Positions 1 through 7,191 of a stretch of DNA of 7,326 nucleotides are shown here, one piece after another. The notes below the pieces were generated by a model. It was given only the letters and a program-made list of their open reading frames with translations. It was not told where the DNA came from and ran no database searches. The translations under genes were made by a program, and so were the position numbers. Origin of the DNA: an uncultured Lachnospiraceae bacterium. Lineage in GTDB: Bacteria; Bacillota; Clostridia; Lachnospirales; Lachnospiraceae. The stretch lies in contig CAMJKC010000084.1 of assembly GCA_946406305.1 (NCBI GenBank), positions 1 to 7,326 on the forward strand. Direction: 5' to 3'. Position 1 is the stretch's first letter, and each line of letters opens with the position of its first letter.

Positions 1-1
1 A

Positions 2-403
2 GAATTGAAACTTGATAATGAGACTATAAAAAATGTGACACTTATTTTGTCGGAAGTAGAAAGTTTTATTAAAGTTATAAATGGAAAAAATATAGAAATT
101 GAAATAAAAAAAATAATATCTGATATTGGTTACGATTTACTATTTGATTTAGTGAAAATAGTTTCTTACAAAGAGAATATAAATTTAGATTATGTGTCAG
201 ATATAGTTTGTAAGTATGAAGCACTTGGAGTTCCAATATTTATAAAAGATTTGAATATAAATGGAAATGACTTGTCAGATTTGGGATATAGTGGAAAAGA
301 CATAGGAGATATGCTTTTATTTTTACAGAAGCAAGTTCACATAGATAAGAATAAGAATGTAAGAGAAGAATTAATAAATATAGCAAAGGAGGTAAAAGTA
401 TGA
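2..403 (+). CDS. cca: CCA tRNA nucleotidyltransferase, C-terminal part (5' end outside window)
   Basis: This enzyme adds or repairs the 3'-terminal CCA of tRNAs in the cytoplasm without a template. Only about the last 133 codons are present. The frame is open to the left edge, and the TTG at 5-7 reads as an internal leucine of a conserved LKLDNETI-like stretch, so it is not a real start. The best signature is the C-terminal tRNA-binding region: INGNDL (nt 257-274), then LGYSGKDIGDMLLFLQKQV, then an NVREELINIAKE tail. This matches the family pattern of a GxDL motif, then G-x-x-I-G, then an N-x-REELL-like end. The N-terminal nucleotidyltransferase head, with its metal-binding DxD, lies outside the window, so identity rests on the tail alone. 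The stop overlaps the next start as ATGA (400-403). Family assignment is from remembered motifs and is fairly secure. Confidence 0.8.
   Translation, partial: ELKLDNETIKNVTLILSEVESFIKVINGKNIEIEIKKIISDIGYDLLFDLVKIVSYKENINLDYVSDIVCKYEALGVPIFIKDLNINGNDLSDLGYSGKDIGDMLLFLQKQVHIDKNKNVREELINIAKEVKV
385..393 (+). promoter_or_regulatory. Strong ribosome binding site for the phosphohexomutase
   Basis: AAAGGAGGT lies inside the end of the upstream gene, 6 nt before the ATG at 400. It is nearly a full complement of the 16S 3' end. It supports ATG 400 as the start and the 4-bp overlap as real coupling. Confidence 0.85.
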
Positions 404-2112
404 ACTATAGAGAAAGTTATGAAAAATGGATGAGTTTTAATTTTTTAGATGAAGATTTGAAAAAAGAACTTTTAAATATGAAAAACGACGAAGAAAGAAT
501 AAAAGACTGTTTTTATGATTACCTCCCATTTGGGACAGGTGGAGCAAGAGGCTTGATGGGGGTAGGGACAAATAGATTTAATGTTATAACTGTTCGTCGT
601 ATCTCGCAAGGGTTTTCTAATTTTCTTATCGCAAGTGGAGAAAAAGAAAAAGGTATAGTCATTACATATGATAGTAGAATAAATTCAGAAAAGTTTGCTC
701 TTACTGCGGCACTTAATTTTTGTGCAAATGGAATAAAAACATATATGTTTAAAGGAATAAGACCAACTCCATTTTTATCATTTGCAATAAGAAATTTGAA
801 TGCAGCAGGAGGTGTGAATATCACAGCATCACACAATAGCAAAGAATACAATGGATATAAATTGTATCTTTCTGACGGAGCACAGTTTTCATATCCAGAT
901 GATGAGAAAATTATAAATTATATAAATAAAATTGATGACATATCAACTTGTAAAACTATAGATAAAAAAGAGGCAATAAAAAATAAATTGCTAATATATC
1001 TTGACGATAAATTAGATAAAAAATTTGAAAAAGAAGCTATGTCTAAAATCATAAATAAGAAATTTGTCAGTAGGCATGGTAAAGACCTTAAGGTAGTATA
1101 TACACCACTTCATGGCACAGGGTCTGTATTTTTGAAAAATGCTATAAAAGAAGCAGGGTTTAAGAATTGTTATATAGTAAAAGAACAAGATGATAAAAAT
1201 GGAGAGTTTAAAACAGTAAAATATCCAAATCCTGAAAGTAAGGATGCTTTTAAAATGGCACTGAGTCTTGCAAAAGAAAAAAATGCAGATATAGTCGTAG
1301 CAACAGATCCAGATGCTGATAGACTTGGAGTATATGTGAAATCAAATGATAAATATATACCATTAACTGGAAATGAGTTGTCAAGTATAATTCTTGAATA
1401 CATATTACACTTTAGTGCCAAGAAAAACCTAAATGATTATTATGTTGTAAAATCATTTGTGACTACGAGATTGATAGATGCAATATGTAAGAGATACAAT
1501 ATTGAATTAAAAACAACTCTTACTGGGTTCAAGTGGATTGGAAAAGAAATTTTAAATAGCAAAAAGAAATTTTTGTTTGGGGCAGAAGAATCTTATGGTT
1601 TTTTAGTAGATGATTATGTCCGTGACAAGGATGCAATATCTGCGACACTTATGACTTTGGAGATTGCGCTTTTATTTAAAAAGGCTCATGTAAATATGGC
1701 TGATGTTCTAAGTTTTATGCAGAGTTATTATGGTGTATATAGAAATTATAATGTGAGCATAGATTTTAAAGGTGTTGACGGTATTGATAAAATGAAATCT
1801 ATAATGAATAATCTTAGAAATAATCCAGTAAAAAAAATAACAGACATAGATGTTTTGGTTATAGATGATTATATAAATAGCACATCAAAAAATTTAAAAG
1901 ATGGTAATAGAGAGCCATTAAAATTGCCAAAAAATGACACTTTAGTTTTACATCTCGCTGATGACACAAATATTACTATAAGACCTTCTGGGACAGAACC
2001 AAAAATAAAAATTTACTATGATGTATTAGATAAGACTATAGAATTAGCAGACAATAAATATGAAATTTTAAATAGTGCTTTTATGAAAATAATAAAAGGT
2101 GAGGAAAATTAG
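400..2112 (+). CDS. Phosphoglucomutase/phosphomannomutase (alpha-D-phosphohexomutase)
   Basis: This cytoplasmic enzyme interconverts hexose 1- and 6-phosphates through a phosphoserine and a bisphosphorylated intermediate, supplying glucose-1-phosphate or mannose-1-phosphate for cell-wall, glycolipid or polysaccharide precursors. All four domain signatures are visible in the 570 residues: FGTGGARG (44-51) near the N terminus; the active-site loop TASHN with catalytic Ser144, followed by EYNGYK; the metal-binding DPDADR (303-308); the sugar-binding GAEESYG (394-400); and the phosphate-binding RPSGTEP (528-534). The length fits the long Firmicutes PgcA-like group of about 560-600 residues. The usual proline after TASHN is serine here (Ser147). 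The start has an excellent ribosome binding site and overlaps the upstream stop by 4 bp; the stop directly abuts the next ATG. The mutase call is secure. Substrate preference (glucose versus mannose) cannot be read from the sequence, so no symbol is given. Confidence 0.95.
   Translation: MNYRESYEKWMSFNFLDEDLKKELLNMKNDEERIKDCFYDYLPFGTGGARGLMGVGTNRFNVITVRRISQGFSNFLIASGEKEKGIVITYDSRINSEKFALTAALNFCANGIKTYMFKGIRPTPFLSFAIRNLNAAGGVNITASHNSKEYNGYKLYLSDGAQFSYPDDEKIINYINKIDDISTCKTIDKKEAIKNKLLIYLDDKLDKKFEKEAMSKIINKKFVSRHGKDLKVVYTPLHGTGSVFLKNAIKEAGFKNCYIVKEQDDKNGEFKTVKYPNPESKDAFKMALSLAKEKNADIVVATDPDADRLGVYVKSNDKYIPLTGNELSSIILEYILHFSAKKNLNDYYVVKSFVTTRLIDAICKRYNIELKTTLTGFKWIGKEILNSKKKFLFGAEESYGFLVDDYVRDKDAISATLMTLEIALLFKKAHVNMADVLSFMQSYYGVYRNYNVSIDFKGVDGIDKMKSIMNNLRNNPVKKITDIDVLVIDDYINSTSKNLKDGNREPLKLPKNDTLVLHLADDTNITIRPSGTEPKIKIYYDVLDKTIELADNKYEILNSAFMKIIKGEEN
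2095..2104 (+). promoter_or_regulatory. Ribosome binding site for the MreB-family gene
   Basis: AAAGGTGAGG lies in the last codons of the mutase gene, 8 nt before ATG 2113. It fixes that start, which directly follows the TAG stop at 2110-2112 and implies translational coupling. Confidence 0.7.
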
Positions 2113-3114
2113 ATGCTTTTTACAAGTGAAGATATAGGAATTGATTTAGGGACTTCTTCAATACTCGTATATGTGAGGGGGAAGGGGATAGTTAAAAAGG
2201 AACCTTCAGTGGTTGCTATAAATACTGTTGATAAGACACCTATTGCTTATGGAGAAGAGGCAAGGAGGATGATAGGTAGGACTCCTGATAATATTACTGC
2301 GATTAAACCATTAAAGCATGGTGTTATATCAAATATTACACTTACAGAAAAAATGTTAAAACACTATATTGATGAAGCCATAGGAAAGGTAACTTTTAGA
2401 AAGCCCCGTGTTGTTATTTGTGTGCCTGCAATGTGCACGGAGATAGAAAAAAAAGCAGTAGAAGATTCGGCATATAATGCAGGGGCGAGAAGTGTTCAAG
2501 TAATAGAAGAGCCTCTTGCTGCAGCACTTGGAGCAGATATTGACATTGATAAGCCAGAGGGTAGCATGATTGTTGACATTGGTGGTGGGACTACAGATGT
2601 TGCTGTAATTTCTTTAGGTGGTTGTGTTTGCTCAAGTAGTATTAAAGTAGCTGGAGATGATTTTGACCAAGCCATTATTGATTATTTAAAAGGGTCACAC
2701 CATTTATTGGTTGGAGATAGAACTGCAGAAAATATAAAAATTAAAATAGGTAGGGCAATACCTTTAGGTGAAGGGGAAAATAGAACGACATTGTCTGTAA
2801 AGGGTAGAAGTTCTCAAAATGGATATCCAGGTGAAAAATTGATAGATGATGAAGATATATATGGTGCACTTGAAGAGCCAGTATCTGAAATTATAAAAGG
2901 TATAAAAAAAGTTTTTGAAAATACACCTCCAGAACTTGCGGCAGATATATTTGAAAAAGGTATCTACCTTACAGGTGGTGGTTCACAGCTCTATGGTATG
3001 GACCAAGCAATTGAAAATGAAATAGGTGTTCAAGTGTTGAGGGTTGATGACCCACTGAGGGCTGTTATACTTGGAATACAAAAGAGAATTATGATGTTTA
3101 ATATTGGTGAATAA
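2113..3114 (+). CDS. mreB: MreB/Mbl-family rod-shape-determining actin homologue
   Basis: MreB proteins polymerise with ATP into membrane-associated filaments that guide the elongation machinery for side-wall peptidoglycan. The actin-fold nucleotide motifs appear in order in 333 residues: phosphate-1 loop IGIDLGTSS (8-16), the IEEPLAAALG segment (131-140), phosphate-2 VDIGGGTTDVAVI (154-166), and adenosine motif YLTGGGSQLYG (285-295). KPLKHGVIS (65-73) and TPPELAADI (271-279) are typical of MreB rather than DnaK or FtsA. Length is normal. The N terminus is short (MLFTSEDIGID), without the long amphipathic helix of Gram-negative MreB. No mreC or mreD follows, so this may be an extra paralogue (Mbl or MreBH type) or the only copy; the window cannot tell. 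It abuts the mutase gene and sits 6 bp before the helicase gene. Family is secure; the exact symbol is less so. Confidence 0.93.
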   Translation: MLFTSEDIGIDLGTSSILVYVRGKGIVKKEPSVVAINTVDKTPIAYGEEARRMIGRTPDNITAIKPLKHGVISNITLTEKMLKHYIDEAIGKVTFRKPRVVICVPAMCTEIEKKAVEDSAYNAGARSVQVIEEPLAAALGADIDIDKPEGSMIVDIGGGTTDVAVISLGGCVCSSSIKVAGDDFDQAIIDYLKGSHHLLVGDRTAENIKIKIGRAIPLGEGENRTTLSVKGRSSQNGYPGEKLIDDEDIYGALEEPVSEIIKGIKKVFENTPPELAADIFEKGIYLTGGGSQLYGMDQAIENEIGVQVLRVDDPLRAVILGIQKRIMMFNIGE

Positions 3115-3120
3115 CATAGT

Positions 3121-5205
3121 ATGAAAATAGAAGGCAGTATTGATAGTATTATATTTAGAAACGAAGAAAATGGTTATAGTGTAATTGTAGTAAAAACAAA
3201 AAAAGACTATTTGACTCTTGTAGGCGAAATGTATAATGTGGAGATGGGACTACATATCAGAGCAGAAGTAGTTGAAGTTGAGAGTGTAAATTATGGCTTG
3301 CAATATAAAGTGTTAAACTATGATTGCGACTTACCAAATGATAACGATGCTATAGTGAAACTATTGTCTTCAAATGATTTTAGAGGTGTTGGAGAAGTAT
3401 TGGCAAAGAGACTTGTTGATACTTATGAAGAAGATATATTTGATATCATAGAAAATCATACAGAAGAACTTTTTAATGTAAAAGGTATAACAAAAAAAAG
3501 AATTGATACATTGGTAGAGGGTGTATCAAATATCAAAAGTGAGTTAGATTCTTTTTTATATTTAAAAAAATATAATATAGGCATCAAGCAAATAAAAAAA
3601 ATAATATCTATTTATGGTTCCAAAACAAAAGAAGTAATAGAAAAAAATCCTTACCAACTTGCATATGATGTAAGTGGGATTGGATTTTTGTTGTGTGATG
3701 AAATAGCAGTTAAGAATGGGATAGATAAAGATTCAGAATTTAGAAAAAAAGCAGCAATATATTATGTTGTAAATGAAAGTTATTATAGTGGAGATACTTT
3801 TATTTATATAGATGAATTGTATGATAGAGTGCATGAAATTTTAAATGTTGAATTTGATATAGAGAAAATTATTTATGATATGCAATTTGAAGCGAAAATA
3901 GTTATTGTTAATTCAAAGAGGATGAAGATATTTTTAGACAAATCTTATGAGGTTGAATCAAATTTATCAAGGCTTCTTTATAATTTAAGAGACAATATTG
4001 AAATCATAACAGGGGGACCAGGAACAGGAAAGACATACAATGTAAAAAAAATAATTTCAGAGAATAGTGATAAGGGCTTTAATATAATACTTTGTGCACC
4101 GACAGGGAGGGCAGCGAAAAGGATGTCCGAAGTTACAAATTTTGAGGCAAAAACCATACATAGACTACTTGAATATGGATTAGTTGGTGGAGATTCTGAG
4201 TATAAAAAATTTGGTTTTGTAAGAAATGAGAAAAATAAGTTAGACTGTGATTTACTAATTGTTGATGAGATGAGTATGACAGATGAATGGCTTTTTTATA
4301 ACCTAATGAAAGCAGTTAAAGATACTACGAGAGTGATACTTGTTGGAGATGTGGACCAACTACCAAGTGTCGGAGCTGGAAATGTCTTAAAGGACATTAT
4401 AGACTCAAAACTATTTAAAGTTGAGAAACTGACAAAGATACACAGACAAGAGAATGGAAGTAACATAGTTATAAATGCACATAAAGTAAATAATGGAGAA
4501 AATGTTGACTTAAAAAAAGAATCAGAAGATTTTAAATTTATACATATGGAAGATGAAAACCGTATAAAAAACGCCATATGTAAACTTGTGTCTTTGAATA
4601 TTCCAAAATTTTTTAATATATCTCAAGACAAAATTCAAGTCATTACTCCAACCCAAAAAGGGAAGTGTGGAGTTTTGGAACTAAATGAAATTTTGCAAAA
4701 TGCCATAAATCCACCAAATAAAAACAGAGAAATAAAGATTGGGAGTAAAATTTTTAGATTACAAGATAAGGTAATGCAAATTAAAAATAATTATGAATTA
4801 TATTATCAAGTTGTTGATGAAAATGAAAATCCATATAGTGATGGGTATGGTGTATTTAATGGTGACATAGGTTTTGTTTTTGATATAAACTATGATAAAC
4901 AAACTATAATGGTGAGATACGACGACAGGCAGGTAGAGTATGATATAGAAAATATAGATAATTTAACTTTAGCATATGCAATAACAGTTCATAAATCTCA
5001 AGGGAGTGAATATGATGTAGTTGTTATGCCTATGGCAATGGCACCGCGACAATTATTAAATAGAAAAATATTATATACTGCTATGACAAGAGCAAAAAAA
5101 TGTATATGTTTTATAGGTAGAGAAGATATATTTAAAATAATGATTAATGATAAATATGAAGATAAAAGAAATAGTGCCTTATGCGATGAGTTTTACATTT
5201 CATAA
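3121..5205 (+). CDS. recD2: RecD2-type ATP-dependent 5'-3' DNA helicase (SF1B)
   Basis: RecD2 is a RecBC-independent helicase tied to DNA repair and replication-fork maintenance. In 694 residues it shows an N-terminal OB-like domain (1-70) starting with the typical EG-I-x-x-I-IFRNEENGYSV; helix-hairpin-helix segments (about 87-134); Walker A GGPGTGKT (298-305); APTGRAAKRM (326-335); Walker B LLIVDEMSM (378-386); motif III VGDVDQLPSVG (408-418); LTKIHRQ (437-443); a GVFNGDIGFV strand (577-586); motif V YAITVHKSQGSEYD (619-632); and motif VI YTAMTRAKK (652-660). All core catalytic motifs are intact. It is shorter than usual (about 715-800), and the shortage falls just before Walker A, where a Q-motif segment is expected (see findings). 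Its ribosome binding site is weak: GGTGA at 3106-3110, inside the mreB end, 10 nt before the ATG. The 6-bp gap implies coupling to mreB. Confidence 0.94.
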   Translation: MKIEGSIDSIIFRNEENGYSVIVVKTKKDYLTLVGEMYNVEMGLHIRAEVVEVESVNYGLQYKVLNYDCDLPNDNDAIVKLLSSNDFRGVGEVLAKRLVDTYEEDIFDIIENHTEELFNVKGITKKRIDTLVEGVSNIKSELDSFLYLKKYNIGIKQIKKIISIYGSKTKEVIEKNPYQLAYDVSGIGFLLCDEIAVKNGIDKDSEFRKKAAIYYVVNESYYSGDTFIYIDELYDRVHEILNVEFDIEKIIYDMQFEAKIVIVNSKRMKIFLDKSYEVESNLSRLLYNLRDNIEIITGGPGTGKTYNVKKIISENSDKGFNIILCAPTGRAAKRMSEVTNFEAKTIHRLLEYGLVGGDSEYKKFGFVRNEKNKLDCDLLIVDEMSMTDEWLFYNLMKAVKDTTRVILVGDVDQLPSVGAGNVLKDIIDSKLFKVEKLTKIHRQENGSNIVINAHKVNNGENVDLKKESEDFKFIHMEDENRIKNAICKLVSLNIPKFFNISQDKIQVITPTQKGKCGVLELNEILQNAINPPNKNREIKIGSKIFRLQDKVMQIKNNYELYYQVVDENENPYSDGYGVFNGDIGFVFDINYDKQTIMVRYDDRQVEYDIENIDNLTLAYAITVHKSQGSEYDVVVMPMAMAPRQLLNRKILYTAMTRAKKCICFIGREDIFKIMINDKYEDKRNSALCDEFYIS

Positions 5206-5956
5206 AAAAATTAAAGATGTAGTTCTTGATATGTTATTTCCAAGGAGATGTGTAATATGTGATGAGGTTCTTGATTTTGGAAATAATATTGAGAATAAAT
5301 ATGTTTGTAGTGATTGTAAAAGTCGCTATAAATATGTTTTTGAATTCATAAAAGAGCCTACATGCAAAAAATGTGGTGCAATGATTAGTGATTATGATGA
5401 GGCATATTGTATTAGGTGTAAAAATAAAATGTATGAGAGTTTTGAATATGGATTTGGACTTTTAAGATACAATGAATATGTAAAAGAATCTTTACACAAG
5501 GTAAAATATAATGGAAGAAAAGAATATTTAGAATTCTATGGCAAATGTATAGCAAGAGCATTTTATAATAGAATAAAAAAAATTAACCCAGATTGCTTTG
5601 TGCCAGTGCCAATACATAAAAAAAGATTATTAAAAAGAAATTATAATCAGGCAGCAGTACTTTCCCATGTTATATCTAATGAGCTTAAAAACTATAATAT
5701 AAATATACCAGTCAATGAGAATATTATATTTAGAAAAAAGAACACAGTTGCACTTAATAAACTTAATGAGGAAGATAGAAAAAACCAACTGTCAGATGCA
5801 TTTTATGTAAATAATAAAGAGGGTATTGAAAGTGTGATAATTGTTGACGATATATTAACTACAGGTGGGACAATTGATGAAATGGCAAAAATACTTAAAA
5901 AGAATGGGGTAAAAAAAATTTATTTTATAGTAATATCTATAGTTGATAGTATTTAA
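5186..5956 (+). CDS. comF: ComF-family phosphoribosyltransferase-like protein
   Basis: ComF proteins are cytoplasmic factors needed for DNA uptake in competent bacteria and are also common in non-competent ones; the biochemical role is poorly defined. Numbering from ATG 5186 (256 residues), the N terminus has LFPRRCVICDEVL (18-29) and four CxxC pairs (C22/C25, C41/C44, C60/C63, C75/C78), the usual zinc-binding region. Next come FVPVPIHKKRLLKRNYNQA (138-156) and the phosphoribosyltransferase PRPP loop VIIVDDILTTGGTI (217-230), both hallmarks of ComF. Start choice is uncertain. ATG 5147 and 5156 are in frame but add N-terminal residues lacking family resemblance and overlap the helicase gene by up to 59 bp; ATG 5231 would begin directly at the conserved MLFPRRC. 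None has a clear ribosome binding site, so translation is probably coupled to the helicase. It is the last gene of the operon. The family call is secure. Confidence 0.92.
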   Translation: MSFTFHKKIKDVVLDMLFPRRCVICDEVLDFGNNIENKYVCSDCKSRYKYVFEFIKEPTCKKCGAMISDYDEAYCIRCKNKMYESFEYGFGLLRYNEYVKESLHKVKYNGRKEYLEFYGKCIARAFYNRIKKINPDCFVPVPIHKKRLLKRNYNQAAVLSHVISNELKNYNINIPVNENIIFRKKNTVALNKLNEEDRKNQLSDAFYVNNKEGIESVIIVDDILTTGGTIDEMAKILKKNGVKKIYFIVISIVDSI

Positions 5957-5988
5957 TGTATTGAAAGCATAGCTTTAATTTGTTTATT

Positions 5989-6043
5989 AAAGAAAAGTGT
6001 TGTTGTCTATATTTTATAGGACTCAATTCTTTTCTTTTTTTTT
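5989..6043 (+). terminator. Intrinsic terminator after comF
   Basis: A long imperfect hairpin has outer arms AAAGAAAAG (5989-5997) and CTTTTCTTT (6029-6037), a 3-4 bp middle stretch (GTTG with CAAT), and an inner stem TCTATA/TATAGG with a three-base loop. It merges into an uninterrupted run of nine T's (6035-6043). It would end the five-gene operon and separate it from the recombinase gene. The stem is A/U-rich, so efficiency is uncertain. Confidence 0.65.
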
Positions 6044-6069
6044 GTTATAAAATATTATAAAAAAGTATT

Positions 6070-6076
6070 AGGAGGG
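6070..6076 (+). promoter_or_regulatory. Ribosome binding site for the recombinase
   Basis: AGGAGGG lies 4 nt before ATG 6081 and 7 nt before the in-frame GTG 6084. Either could be used; ATG is the default and the difference is one codon. No confident promoter can be picked in the AT-rich stretch 6044-6069, although one must lie nearby if the terminator at 5989-6043 works. Confidence 0.75.
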
Positions 6077-6080
6077 AATT

Positions 6081-6986
6081 ATGGTGAAAGAGACAATAAA
6101 AGCACATGAAAAGGACTATGGAAATACCATAGTGAATGATTTAAGGAATTATTTGTGGGAGAATGGTAGGGCGAATAACACTATCGATAATTATTGTAGG
6201 ACAGCAACACAGTTTTTAGAGTTTGTGGGAATTACTGCGAAGGAAGAGATGGTAACTTTAACGAAAACTGTGGTAAGAAATTTTGTGGAGTATATGAACA
6301 ATACTGCATATGAAGATAATAAGAAATATACAGTTGAAACAATTAATAATAAGATTGCAGGACTAAATCAACTATTGGGTCTTTATAAACTTTATGACTT
6401 GAAAGTAAAGGCATTATATTGTCATAGGAAGACATTCATTGAAGACTCGGAAATATTAGCGGATATTGATGTTAGGAAGCTTTTAAATGCGAGTAAGAAG
6501 AGTAATCATATTTTATATTTAGCAATAAGATCTATGGCTCAGATGGGGTTAAGAGTATCAGAGATACAATTTATTACAGTTGAATCACTTAATAGAGGGT
6601 ATATAGTTGTTTTAAATAAAGGTGGAGCAAGAAAAGTGCCACTACCATTAGATTTGATATATGAGTTTATAAGTTATTGTGAATTAAAAGGTATAAAAAG
6701 TGGAATAATTATTTCTATGAAGAATAACATTGCAATCAATAGATCGACTATTGGTAGGTTTATGAAAAAAATCGCAAAGGAACTTGGAATTGATATAAAG
6801 AAAGCCCATCCACATAGCATAAGACATAATTTTGCAATAAGATTTTTAAGAAAATATGGAGAGGGAGGAATAAGTTGTCTTTCAGATATTTTAGGACACA
6901 GAAGTATAGAAACCACAAGAATATATTTAAGAGATACTTTGACAAATGCTGCTAATAAGTTGACAGTAAAGAATCTTGGAATATAA
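6081..6986 (+). CDS. Tyrosine recombinase / site-specific integrase, candidate DNA invertase
   Basis: Tyrosine recombinases cut and rejoin DNA at paired short sites through a covalent 3'-phosphotyrosine. The 301 residues split into an N-terminal SAM-like core-binding domain (about 12-110; NTIDNYCRTATQFLEFV is typical) and a C-terminal catalytic domain with all expected residues: Arg158 in MGLRVSE, Lys180 in the beta-hairpin LNKGGARKVPLP, His245 and Arg248 in HPHSIRH, His273 in LGHRS, and nucleophile Tyr282 in TTRIYLR. It is the size of XerC/XerD and FimB-like enzymes and lacks the extra N-terminal arm-binding domain of lambda-type integrases. It therefore probably acts on simple two-arm sites. 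No excisionase, phage or conjugation gene is adjacent. Just 7 nt after its stop codon lies one of a pair of inverted palindromic sites (6994-7019 and 7308-7326), its likely substrate. That it inverts the DNA between them is inference; XerC/D-like housekeeping or a decayed mobile element are alternatives. Confidence 0.93.
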   Translation: MVKETIKAHEKDYGNTIVNDLRNYLWENGRANNTIDNYCRTATQFLEFVGITAKEEMVTLTKTVVRNFVEYMNNTAYEDNKKYTVETINNKIAGLNQLLGLYKLYDLKVKALYCHRKTFIEDSEILADIDVRKLLNASKKSNHILYLAIRSMAQMGLRVSEIQFITVESLNRGYIVVLNKGGARKVPLPLDLIYEFISYCELKGIKSGIIISMKNNIAINRSTIGRFMKKIAKELGIDIKKAHPHSIRHNFAIRFLRKYGEGGISCLSDILGHRSIETTRIYLRDTLTNAANKLTVKNLGI

Positions 6987-7019
6987 AAAAAGCACCACCA
7001 CAAGTTTCGTTGTGGTGGT
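6984..7019 (-). terminator. Hairpin with T tract on the minus strand
   Basis: The perfect 10-bp stem ACCACCACAA (6994-7003) / TTGTGGTGGT (7010-7019) has loop GTTTCG. Read on the minus strand, the stem is followed by GC and then seven T's (the A run 6985-6991), a good intrinsic terminator against leftward transcription into the recombinase gene. On the + strand the downstream sequence (AAACTTTTATA) has only four T's, so termination of the recombinase transcript itself is weaker. The same hairpin is also the left recombination-site candidate. Confidence 0.55.
6994..7019. repeat. Left inverted-repeat site, candidate crossover site
   Basis: Two perfect 10-bp inverted arms flank an asymmetric 6-bp centre, GTTTCG (7004-7009). 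Positions 6999-7017 match the reverse complement of 7308-7326 at all 19 bases, including the centre. Arms of about 10 bp around a 6-bp spacer resemble XerC/XerD (dif) site geometry. It starts 7 nt after the recombinase stop codon. The repeat is directly visible; its role as a crossover site is inferred. Confidence 0.75.
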
Positions 7020-7049
7020 AAACTTTTATAAAACTATTGATTTATATTT

Positions 7050-7078
7050 ATTTTACACTAATTTTAAGAAAAAAACAA
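7050..7078 (-). promoter_or_regulatory. Candidate leftward sigma-A-like promoter
   Basis: On the minus strand, TTGTTT (7073-7078) and TAAAAT (7050-7055) are 17 bp apart. Transcription would run left into the hairpin at 6994-7019 in the orientation shown, and out to the right if the segment were inverted. In DNA this AT-rich, chance matches are common. Confidence 0.3.
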
Positions 7079-7135
7079 TAAAAAAAAAATAAAAAAATAA
7101 TAGTTTTAAATAATAATTTATAAGAAAAACAAAAT

Positions 7136-7157
7136 GTAAGAATAAATTAGTTCTTAC
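7136..7157. repeat. Small palindrome GTAAGAA-N8-TTCTTAC
   Basis: Perfect 7-bp arms (7136-7142 and 7151-7157) surround 8 bp. It could be an operator or an accessory protein-binding site within the candidate invertible segment. Its sequence is unrelated to the flanking recombination-like sites. Function is unknown, and chance is possible in AT-rich DNA. Confidence 0.3.
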
Positions 7158-7191
7158 TTGTATTTAATTTACTCATAATAAAGGAAGAGAT

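Noticed and set aside
5..7. TTG as a start codon for the first gene
   Set aside because: The frame is open to the left edge, and the leucine fits a conserved LKLDNETI-like internal stretch of CCA enzymes. The gene begins outside the window.
519..851. Minus-strand ORF opposite the phosphohexomutase
   Set aside because: It lies wholly inside a conserved gene, shows no recognisable motif and is explained as a shadow frame. The same applies to 1170-1421 and 4296-4577 on the minus strand.
5973..5992. Hairpin CTTTAAT/ATTAAAG after comF as the terminator
   Set aside because: It has no T run after it and is pure A/U except at the base. The longer hairpin at 5989-6043 with nine T's is the better terminator.
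6042..6071. TTGTTA-N18-TATTAG as the recombinase promoter
   Set aside because: Its -10 element would touch the ribosome binding site at 6070-6076, leaving no room for a leader that includes it.
6674..7003. Minus-strand ORFs opposite the recombinase (6674-7003 and 6760-6945)
   Set aside because: They cover the catalytic domain of a clear tyrosine recombinase, begin at or near the hairpin, and encode low-complexity hydrophobic sequence typical of antisense AT-rich codons.
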